From Euryarchaeota archaeon UBA226 (GTDB taxonomy: Archaea; Thermoplasmatota; Poseidoniia; Poseidoniales; Poseidoniaceae): a DNA stretch of 20,861 nt. A program made the translations under genes and the position numbers. The stretch covers positions 1,005 through 21,865 of the forward strand of contig DAWL01000004.1 of NCBI GenBank assembly GCA_002505935.1, written 5' to 3'. This document shows, piece by piece, positions 1-6,762 of the stretch (positions within the stretch are counted from its first letter, which is position 1; each line of letters begins with the position of its first letter). The notes beneath the pieces were generated by a model. That model was not told where the DNA came from. It saw nothing but the letters and a program-made list of their open reading frames with translations, and ran no database searches.

Positions 1-718
1 TCACGGACAGAAAGGTGTCATCGGTCGTCTAGTAGATGCTGAAGACATGCCTTTCACACGTGACGGTGTCGTACCAGACCTAATCATTAACCCACACGCA
101 ATTCCATCAAGAATGACTGTTGCACACGTTCTAGAAATGATTGGTGGAAAGGTTGGTTCTCTAGAAGGACGCTACATCAACGGAACTGCATTCCGTGGAG
201 AGAAGGAAGAGAGCCTGAGAGAAGGACTTGTCCGCCATGGATACGCTCACACAGGTCGAGAAACAATGTACAATGGTGAGACCGGAGAAGCGTATCCTGC
301 AGATATCTTCCTAGGGGTAATTTACTATCAGAAACTACACCACATGGTTTCTGGAAAGATTCACGCACGTTCCAGAGGAAGAGTGCAGATTTTGACTCGT
401 CAGCCAACAGAAGGAAGGGCGCGTCAAGGTGGATTGAGATTTGGAGAGATGGAAAGAGATTGTCTAATCGCTCATGGAGTTTCGATGGTCATCAAAGACA
501 GATTGTTGGACCAGTCTGACGGAGAGAAGTTGCTGGTCTGTTCTGAATCTGGGCATATCGCCTGGTATGATTGGCGTAAACGAACCTACGTTAGTCCGGT
601 TCTTGGACCGGGGGCTGAGGTTCATGAGGTGCAGACCTCGTATGCATTCAAGCTACTTCTGGATGAGATGAAATCACTTGGAGTAGCCATGAGACTTGAA
701 CTGGAGGACCAGAGATGA
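1..718 (+). CDS. rpoB: DNA-directed RNA polymerase subunit B, C-terminal part (5' end outside window)
   Basis: This is the C-terminal ~238 residues of the second-largest RNA polymerase subunit, open at the left edge; base 1 is the last base of a codon. Visible hallmarks are HGQKGVIG at the start, then MPFTRDGVVPDLIINPHAIP, then LTRQPTEGRARQGGLRFGEM, which form the hybrid-binding and clamp-anchor regions of all archaeal and eukaryotic homologues. The end (YAFKLLLDEMKSLGV) is the usual archaeal terminus. The C-terminal zinc ribbon, normally two CxxC pairs, is degraded: the first pair reads CSES (from base 539) and the second reads SPVL (near 590-602), so one cysteine of four remains. The stop overlaps the next start as ATGA, so B and A' are translationally coupled. 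Identification is secure; whether the ribbon still folds without zinc is unknown. Confidence 0.97.
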   Translation, partial: HGQKGVIGRLVDAEDMPFTRDGVVPDLIINPHAIPSRMTVAHVLEMIGGKVGSLEGRYINGTAFRGEKEESLREGLVRHGYAHTGRETMYNGETGEAYPADIFLGVIYYQKLHHMVSGKIHARSRGRVQILTRQPTEGRARQGGLRFGEMERDCLIAHGVSMVIKDRLLDQSDGEKLLVCSESGHIAWYDWRKRTYVSPVLGPGAEVHEVQTSYAFKLLLDEMKSLGVAMRLELEDQR

Positions 719-3700
719 GCCGAAATCAGACCACTTTGATACCAAAGCGAATCTCCAGTATTCGCTTTAATTTGATGGACCCTAACGAGATTCGAAAGAT
801 GTCTGCTGTTGAAGTAAAGACTGCAGACACCTACAAGGATGATGGACATGCTTACCGTCAAGGATTGATGGATCCAAAGATGGGAGTTATCGAACCAGGA
901 ATCCGTTGTGATACATGCGGGAACAAGTACGATGAGTGCCCAAGCCACTTCGGACACATTCAGTTGGAGTTACCAGTTGTGCACATCGGTTTCGTTGGAT
1001 TGATTAAGACTGCTCTCAAGTCTACATGTAATTCATGCAACCGTATCCTCTTGCAGGAAGCTGCGGGGACACACCCAAGCGACGAAGAGAAGTCTGAGCA
1101 GGATTACTATAGAAGCCGTATTATCGATACAATTCAGAAGCACGGTTTGGGTTCAACAGAATTCTCCAAACTGATTAAGGATGTAGAAAAGGTATGTTCC
1201 AGTACCAAGCGTAAGGTCTGCATGCACTGTCAGGAAACTCAGGGCAAGATCATTCTTGACAAGCCTACCACATTCAAGGAGAAGATGGATGCAGGAACCG
1301 GTGGCGCAAAAGCCAGCGAGAAGAAGTTGAATGCTCGAGATATTCGCGAGTGGTTGAGCGAAATTCCAGAAGAGGATCTAATTTTCATTGGAATGGACAA
1401 GATTAATCGCCCTGAATGGACGATTATGAGGGTACTACCAGTGCCACCAATTACTGTCCGACCTTCGATTACTCTAGATAGCGGAGACCGCTCAGAAGAT
1501 GATTTGACGCACAAGTTGGTCGATGTATTGAGAATCAACCAACGTCTTCAAGAGAATCGAGACGCTGGTGCTCCACAACTGATTGTTGAGGACTTGTGGG
1601 AACTATTGCAATACCACATAACCACTTACTTCGATAACCAAACTAGTGGTATCCCACCAGCAAGACACCGTTCAGGACGACCTCTCAAGACTTTGACTCA
1701 GCGTCTAAAGGGTAAGGAAGGAAGGTTCCGAAGCAACCTTTCAGGAAAGCGTGTCAACTTCTGTGCCCGTTCAGTAATTTCACCTGACCCGTTCTTGGGT
1801 ATCAATGAGGTTGGAGTACCAGTTCAAGTCGCAAAGGAGTTGACCGTTCCAATTCGTGTGACTACAAGGAACCGAGAACAGATGCGACAGATGATTCTAC
1901 GCGGTCCAAACGTACACCCAGGTGTCAACTATGTGATTCGTGGGGATGGGCGTCGCGTACGCATCAATGACCGCTCAAAACTGATTAATGCCGGTTTCAG
2001 ATGCCACAACCCAGATTGTCAATCTGAGACAACCCTCAGGTTCGATCTCGATAGTGTGATGCCTGCTCCTAATTTCTTGCCTGGTCTAGTGATTCGAAAG
2101 ATGACTCGCAGAACAGATGACCCAGTTGTTGGCGGAGCACCTCAGATGGAGGAGTACTATGAAGTGGATGAGCAAGCAACCCTTGCCAATCTAAGAGGCG
2201 AGGACCTCAATCATAAGCCACTAGCAGAAGATGACCCGCGCGCAGTCCTGCATCACAGGTGGAAGTGGGAGTTGGCCAATCCTGATGAGCCATACCCAGA
2301 ACACTTGGAAGTTTCATGCCCACACTGTGGTTCTCCTGAGATCAATGGATACAGGACCAGAGTTGAGGACCGATTGGCTACCATGGACCTTGAAGGAACA
2401 CCCAAGCCAGGAATGATTGTCGAGCGACATTTGATCGATGGAGATGTATCCATCTTTAATCGTCAGCCATCTCTACACAGAATGTCGATGATGGTTCACG
2501 AAATCAGAGTTATGCCTGGCAAGACTTTCCGCTTTAACCTAGCAGTATGTACGCCATACAACGCTGATTTCGATGGAGACGAGATGAACTTGCACGTCAT
2601 TCAAGGAGAAGAGGCGCGCGCAGAGGCAAAGATTCTGATGCGTGTTCAAGAGCATATCTTGACTCCAAGATACGGAGGTGCTGTAATTGGTGGAATTCAC
2701 GACCACATCTCTGGAGCATACCTGCTTACTCGCCCAGGAACCAAGGTTGAGAAGACAGTCGCTCTAGATATTCTTGGTCAGATTGGTTACACAGGAAGTC
2801 TACCTAAAGAGATTGAATTGGATGATGGAAGAACCGGATTCAACGGGCATGATTTGATGGGCCTGATTATTCCTGAGAACATACAACTCCGTTTCCGAAG
2901 TCGTACTAACGAAGATGTCATCATCAACTCAAGCAGTGTTGCTGGTACTCTGGATAAGAGAGCGGTTGGAGCTGAGGACGGAAGGTTACTCGATGCAGTA
3001 GTACAGACCAATGGGCCTTCTGAAGGTGCTAAGTTCCTTGATGACATGACGCGCTTGACCATCGGTGCTTGTTCTTCTCTAGGATTCACAACTGGAATCG
3101 ATGATGAGGATCTACCACCAGAGGCGTTGAGAAGAATCGAGGAAATCAATTCTGAGGCACGCCAGAAGGTAGATGATGAACTCAAGGCATTTGGAAAGGA
3201 TGGCCGCGGTTATGAAACACGACCTGGACGAACACCATTGGAGACCATGGAGGAGAACATCATGGTTATTCTAGACCAAGGGAAAGCCCAGACTGGAGAT
3301 ATCGCAAAGACGCACCTGACCGAAGGTAGCCTAGACAATGCTGCGGTGAACATGGCAGTATCTGGAGCAAGAGGGTCGATGGATAACCTAACCATGATGG
3401 CAGGTTCTATCGGTCAAGCAAAGGTGCGTGGTGCTAGACTTGAGCGTGGCTACAAGGACAGAGTACTTCCTCACTTCCCTAGAGGATTGAAGGGCGCTAG
3501 AGAAAAGGGATTCATCTCTTCCTCATTCAAGCGTGGTCTTGAACCGACTGAGTTCTTTATGCTCTCAGTCTCTGGAAGAGAGTCTCTGGTAGATACTGCA
3601 GTAAGAACCAGTAAGTCAGGATATATGCAGCGTAGATTGATTAACGCCATGGATGACCTCAAGGTCTTCAAAGATGAGAAACTATCAGTTCGAAACACTG

Positions 3701-3849
3701 CCGATCGTATCATCCAATTCGAGTATGGGGAGGACGGCATCGACCCAGCCAGAAGTGTACACGGTTCACCTGTGAATACAGATGTCATCGTCGACAAGGT
3801 GTTGGGTACAACCAGCAAGGATGTATCCTTGGAAGGAGGTGATGAGTGA
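715..3849 (+). CDS. rpoA1: DNA-directed RNA polymerase subunit A' with a large internal insertion
   Basis: N-terminal part of the archaeal split largest subunit, carrying the catalytic magnesium site NADFDGDEMNLH (Asp618, Asp620, Asp622). The clamp zinc site is C65/C68/C75/H78, with a second cysteine set C105/C108 and C169/C172. The bridge helix lies near residues 941-980, just before the C-terminus, as expected for the archaeal A'/A'' split. At 1044 residues it is about 130-150 longer than usual (family normally near 870-910, from memory). The excess lies between VIRGDGRRVRIND (ending 419) and PGMIVERHLIDGD (from 565), where homologues have only about a dozen residues. The bridge-helix hinge also departs from consensus (SGRES rather than GGREG, residues 953-957). 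The start is the ATG overlapping the rpoB stop; the end overlaps rpoA''. Confidence 0.97.
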   Translation: MSRNQTTLIPKRISSIRFNLMDPNEIRKMSAVEVKTADTYKDDGHAYRQGLMDPKMGVIEPGIRCDTCGNKYDECPSHFGHIQLELPVVHIGFVGLIKTALKSTCNSCNRILLQEAAGTHPSDEEKSEQDYYRSRIIDTIQKHGLGSTEFSKLIKDVEKVCSSTKRKVCMHCQETQGKIILDKPTTFKEKMDAGTGGAKASEKKLNARDIREWLSEIPEEDLIFIGMDKINRPEWTIMRVLPVPPITVRPSITLDSGDRSEDDLTHKLVDVLRINQRLQENRDAGAPQLIVEDLWELLQYHITTYFDNQTSGIPPARHRSGRPLKTLTQRLKGKEGRFRSNLSGKRVNFCARSVISPDPFLGINEVGVPVQVAKELTVPIRVTTRNREQMRQMILRGPNVHPGVNYVIRGDGRRVRINDRSKLINAGFRCHNPDCQSETTLRFDLDSVMPAPNFLPGLVIRKMTRRTDDPVVGGAPQMEEYYEVDEQATLANLRGEDLNHKPLAEDDPRAVLHHRWKWELANPDEPYPEHLEVSCPHCGSPEINGYRTRVEDRLATMDLEGTPKPGMIVERHLIDGDVSIFNRQPSLHRMSMMVHEIRVMPGKTFRFNLAVCTPYNADFDGDEMNLHVIQGEEARAEAKILMRVQEHILTPRYGGAVIGGIHDHISGAYLLTRPGTKVEKTVALDILGQIGYTGSLPKEIELDDGRTGFNGHDLMGLIIPENIQLRFRSRTNEDVIINSSSVAGTLDKRAVGAEDGRLLDAVVQTNGPSEGAKFLDDMTRLTIGACSSLGFTTGIDDEDLPPEALRRIEEINSEARQKVDDELKAFGKDGRGYETRPGRTPLETMEENIMVILDQGKAQTGDIAKTHLTEGSLDNAAVNMAVSGARGSMDNLTMMAGSIGQAKVRGARLERGYKDRVLPHFPRGLKGAREKGFISSSFKRGLEPTEFFMLSVSGRESLVDTAVRTSKSGYMQRRLINAMDDLKVFKDEKLSVRNTADRIIQFEYGEDGIDPARSVHGSPVNTDVIVDKVLGTTSKDVSLEGGDE
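1975..2406 (+). other. Insertion in RpoA' with two cysteine pairs (possible extra zinc ribbon)
   Basis: RpoA' residues about 421-564. Homologues pass almost directly from the VIRGDGRR strand to the VERHLIDGD strand. Here about 125 additional residues intervene, opening with C430-x4-C435 and closing with C535-x2-C538. The spacing is consistent with a zinc ribbon whose two knuckles bracket a long acidic segment. It is in frame and free of stops, and codon use looks like the flanking gene. It lacks intein hallmarks: no Cys/Ser at a clear left junction and no terminal His-Asn followed by a nucleophile. By homology with yeast Rpb1 the site is near the dock and RNA-exit region, but that placement is inference. 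Confidence 0.75.
3835..3843 (+). promoter_or_regulatory. Strong Shine-Dalgarno site for rpoA''
   Basis: GGAGGTGAT inside the last codons of rpoA' is a near-perfect anti-16S match. It lies 5 bases before an ATG at 3849 and 2 bases before an in-frame GTG at 3846; counted from the GGAGG core the gaps are 9 and 6. The ATG overlaps the TGA stop of rpoA' by one base, giving the compact TGATG coupling common in archaeal operons. Confidence 0.7.
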
Positions 3850-5408
3850 TGGTAGTAAAGAGTGCAACCAAGAAGAAGCTCATGGACATGCAGATTCCAG
3901 AAGAATATGCACACTTGTTGGCAGATGACCGCAAGTGGGATGATGTCAAGATACTAACAGCGCAAGAGATTGCCGCCATATGTAAGACAGATTCTGATAC
4001 GGGAACTAAACTGCACACTATAATCATCAGCGCAACAGGTAGCCGCAGTGATTCATCAGATTCGCAGGGTGGAACCACGGTTGTAAGACGCCGCGCTGCT
4101 CCACGTCGTCGTAGAGCCAAGGTAGTTCAGGAACTCGAGGAATATGATGAGGAGAAGAAACACGAATCCTACGTAGATGAGATCGTTGAAGACCCTATTC
4201 ACAAGGCTTTGGTAAAGGCTGACGAGGAGATAGGCGATTCTCCTTTGTCCCCACGTGTACTCGCTGACCTTACTAACTCAGTAAAGGCTCGAGGGCGCAA
4301 GAAGTTGACTGCAAAGCAAGCTACAGAGATGATTTCTCAGTCTAGAGCTGCATTTTTGCAAGCCCGCGTGGATCCATTTGAGGCTGCTGGAATTACAACA
4401 GCACAATCCATTGGAGAACCCGGAACACAGATGACCATGCGTACTTTCCACTATGCGGGTGTTGCAACAGTAAACGTAACTCAGGGTCTACCAAGAGTCA
4501 TTGAAATTGTCGATGCTCGTAAGGTTCCAGATACCCCTACAATGACAATTCGTTTGATAGATGATAAGAAGGACGATGCGGAAGAATGCCGCAAGTTGGC
4601 CGCTGGAATAGAGGTGACCTTGACCAAGAATATCGCAGATATCGAGACCGATGTTGCTCAGCGTAAGTTGGTTCTGAATCTGAAGGTTGGCAACCTCAAG
4701 CAGAAGAAGATGACCGGTGAAGAGGTTAGAGACAAACTTTCACGTGCTCTTCGCCTACACATTCTTGCGGACAAAGAGAAGAATCCTAGAGTTCTGACGA
4801 TTATCCCTGGAGTGCAAAGAGAAGAAGATATCGCTGAACTGAATGAGAACCCTCCATCTTACACAGAGTTGTTGCAACTTGAGGACAAGGTCAAGGATCT
4901 TCGTCTGAAGGGAATTCCAGGAATTGAAAGAGCGAATGTCCAGAAGGATGACAAGACTGGCGAACACTACCTTTCCACCATAGGAAGTAATCTCGCTAGA
5001 GTCAGCGACTTGGAAGCCATTGACCGTTCTCGTACCTACACCAACAATATCATCGAGATTTATGATTACTTGGGAATTGAAGCCGCTCGTCAGGCAATTA
5101 TCAACGAACTAAAGGCAACTCTAGAGGGTGCGCGACTAGAAGTCGACGTAAGACACCTGTTGATGGTTGCCGATGTAATGACCAGCGAAGGTGCAGTTCG
5201 TGCTATCGGTAGGCACGGAGTGAGCGGGAATAAGCACAGTATTCTCGCTCGTGCTGCTTTCGAGGTTACTGTCAATCACCTGCTCAAGGCAGGTATCATT
5301 GGAGAGAGGGACCGCTTGACCGGTGTGGCAGAGAATGTTATCGTTGGTCAACCGATTTCGCTTGGAACTGGTAGTGTTGAATTGTATTACATACCGGAGG
5401 ATGCTTGA
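3849..5408 (+). CDS. rpoA2: DNA-directed RNA polymerase subunit A'' with N-terminal extension
   Basis: C-terminal part of the split largest subunit. The trigger loop is intact: IGEPGTQMTMRTFHYAGVA at residues 188-206, with the catalytic-loop histidine at 201, followed by GLPRVIEIVDARK. The jaw and C-terminal clamp segments (ASEGAVRAIGRHGVSG-like, ending in YYIPEDA) are normal. At 519 residues it is longer than the usual ~380-400 because about 120 residues precede the conserved start of the family (near LSPRVLADL, residue 133). The extension has a helix-hairpin-helix-like segment (IPEEYAHLLADD to about residue 60), a Ser/Asp-rich linker, an arginine cluster RRRAAPRRRR (80-89), then an acidic helix. 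I chose ATG at 3849; GTG at 3846 is one codon earlier. Function of the extension is unknown. Confidence 0.96.
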   Translation: MVVKSATKKKLMDMQIPEEYAHLLADDRKWDDVKILTAQEIAAICKTDSDTGTKLHTIIISATGSRSDSSDSQGGTTVVRRRAAPRRRRAKVVQELEEYDEEKKHESYVDEIVEDPIHKALVKADEEIGDSPLSPRVLADLTNSVKARGRKKLTAKQATEMISQSRAAFLQARVDPFEAAGITTAQSIGEPGTQMTMRTFHYAGVATVNVTQGLPRVIEIVDARKVPDTPTMTIRLIDDKKDDAEECRKLAAGIEVTLTKNIADIETDVAQRKLVLNLKVGNLKQKKMTGEEVRDKLSRALRLHILADKEKNPRVLTIIPGVQREEDIAELNENPPSYTELLQLEDKVKDLRLKGIPGIERANVQKDDKTGEHYLSTIGSNLARVSDLEAIDRSRTYTNNIIEIYDYLGIEAARQAIINELKATLEGARLEVDVRHLLMVADVMTSEGAVRAIGRHGVSGNKHSILARAAFEVTVNHLLKAGIIGERDRLTGVAENVIVGQPISLGTGSVELYYIPEDA

Positions 5409-5454
5409 ATTCCAACCTTCTGAGAAGCAATAGTGGAGTATGGGGGAAAATAAA

Positions 5455-5754
5455 ATGGAACTACAAAGAGAATTGAAGGCCGCAATCAGCAGTGGAGAAT
5501 TGCTGTTTGGACAGAATCAGACGATGGATGCATGTGACCGCGGGCAGGCGAAACTGGTTATTCTGTCCGCTAATTGCCCACAGCATTGGATAGATGATTT
5601 GCACGCCCGCCATCCAGATGTTGCCAAGCATCGCGTTGCCGTAGTGAATCGAGAGTTAGGTGTAGCTTGTGCCAAGCCATTCAGTATCAGTGTTATCTGT
5701 GTCATCGAGGCAGGAAGCAGCGATCTACTAACTCTGCGCAACAACATCGAGTAA
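5455..5754 (+). CDS. rpl30e: Ribosomal protein L30e
   Basis: A 99-residue member of the L7Ae/L30e family, a large-subunit ribosomal protein that binds kinked RNA. The N-terminal ELQRELKAAISSGELLFGQN followed by KLVILSANCP matches archaeal L30e, as does its place directly after rpoA'', where most archaea carry it. I prefer ATG 5455 to the in-frame ATG at 5440: a GGGGG run at 5442-5446 is 8 bases upstream, and the resulting length is typical of the family. The gap from rpoA'' is 46 bases, and no separate promoter is evident, so it is probably cotranscribed with the polymerase genes. It is followed after 11 bases by an unrecognised gene instead of nusA. Confidence 0.92.
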   Translation: MELQRELKAAISSGELLFGQNQTMDACDRGQAKLVILSANCPQHWIDDLHARHPDVAKHRVAVVNRELGVACAKPFSISVICVIEAGSSDLLTLRNNIE

Positions 5755-5765
5755 GCAGTTCTTTG

Positions 5766-6710
5766 ATGGACCCCTTTGAACAGGGCCCCTGCATGCAAAC
5801 CGATGTCTCGGACCTGTTGTACAGGTGTGGGCTTCGTTGGGATGATTCAGTTTCTTCACCAAATGTACCCCAAGGACCGGTTAAGTGGCTTGGAAGGGCT
5901 TCGGAAAGCAGCGAAGTTTCTCGACCATTTTGGCCATTCCTCGGTTTTGATATCTGGGTTGCTGAGCGGGATTGGCCAGCAGTAACCTCTTCCGACTTAC
6001 AGAGATGGCTGGTGGATGCTACTGAAGGGGAACACTTGATCATCTTGCATGGCAATGATGAGATACCAAATGCTGGTCTACCGGAATCGGTCATTCTCTA
6101 TGACCGAAAGCGCTTCGCTGAGATAATTGGTAGGCATGTTCTGGAGGTTGGCGATATTGCCATCAAGAAGATAGAGCAGGAATTTTTCGCTGATTCCAAA
6201 CCTCCTGAATCCTCACATTGGAGTGGTGAGATTGGATTGAACCCATCGTTTCGACCTGATGAGATTCTTGAGCGCCTAGGATTCACCGGACTAGGTCTCA
6301 GACCATTACACCTTCAAGCCAGATTATGGAGAGTTTCAGGAATACTTGAGGGGCCAGATGGAGAACAGGAGATGCATGATTGGTTAATTCTTGAAGACCC
6401 TTGGAGTGAACAGTTGAAATTGTTGCAGGATCATGATGTCGTTGAGAATCCCCCTGATTTAGAGAAACAGGAAAGCGAACAATTATCTTCTATAGAAATG
6501 ATGCGTATCAGGCTACAAGGCTTTCTGAGCCAACGCAGGGCAAGTGGATTAGATCAAGGTTCTGGAACCGTTTTGAAGAGTTGGAAGGCAGCAATTCAAT
6601 CTTCAGAAATGTCCTCTCAGGAGATACTTATTCCTGCTTGGAAGGGTTCTCTTCCAGGTTATGGAGAGGCTTTGCTACACGGCCTTGATGGTACTGTGTT
6701 GACAATTTAG
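5766..6710 (+). CDS. Unrecognised 314-residue soluble protein
   Basis: I do not recognise this protein with confidence. It has no signal peptide or membrane segment and is mildly acidic. The start MDPFEQGPCM at 5766 is 11 bases after the L30e stop; an alternative in-frame ATG is 5793. No clear ribosome-binding site is visible for either. Around residues 55-125 the pattern (LGFDIWVAERDWPAVTSSDL, then HLIILHGNDEIPN, then VILYDRKRFAEIIG) recalls the core of Mrr-like PD-(D/E)xK nuclease folds, with the E-x-K position read as AER (67-68), so an active site is doubtful. The C-terminal half (LRPLHLQARLWRVSG; EILIPAWKGSLPGYG) looks like a separate beta-rich domain. The nuclease-fold idea is weak inference. 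Position suggests coexpression with the polymerase and L30e genes. Confidence 0.8.
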   Translation: MDPFEQGPCMQTDVSDLLYRCGLRWDDSVSSPNVPQGPVKWLGRASESSEVSRPFWPFLGFDIWVAERDWPAVTSSDLQRWLVDATEGEHLIILHGNDEIPNAGLPESVILYDRKRFAEIIGRHVLEVGDIAIKKIEQEFFADSKPPESSHWSGEIGLNPSFRPDEILERLGFTGLGLRPLHLQARLWRVSGILEGPDGEQEMHDWLILEDPWSEQLKLLQDHDVVENPPDLEKQESEQLSSIEMMRIRLQGFLSQRRASGLDQGSGTVLKSWKAAIQSSEMSSQEILIPAWKGSLPGYGEALLHGLDGTVLTI

Positions 6711-6711
6711 G

Positions 6712-6729
6712 CCCCCCCCTTCGGGGGGG
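6712..6729 (+). terminator. GC-only hairpin with UUCG tetraloop
   Basis: One base after the stop of the preceding gene comes a run of eight C, then TTCG, then six further G. This gives at least six G-C pairs closed by C(UUCG)G, an exceptionally stable RNA tetraloop. It sits in a 52-base gap before the next gene. No T-rich tract follows, so it is not a classical intrinsic terminator, and archaeal termination usually relies on T-runs. It could instead mark or protect a 3' end, or block readthrough. Confidence 0.5.
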
Positions 6730-6762
6730 AGGATTCATCAGGGAGTAGATTCAGGCAAATTC

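Noticed and set aside
1975..2406. Intein within RpoA'
   Set aside because: The insertion is too short for an endonuclease-bearing intein. It has no N-terminal Cys/Ser splice block and no C-terminal His-Asn plus nucleophile, and its cysteine spacing fits zinc binding better.
3840..3855. Frameshift splitting one large RNA polymerase gene
   Set aside because: The split lies after the bridge helix and before the trigger loop, where archaea naturally separate A' and A''. It also has a proper Shine-Dalgarno site and start.
5440..5454. Earlier start for L30e at ATG 5440
   Set aside because: It adds five residues atypical of the family and leaves poor ribosome-binding spacing; ATG 5455 has a G-run 8 bases upstream.
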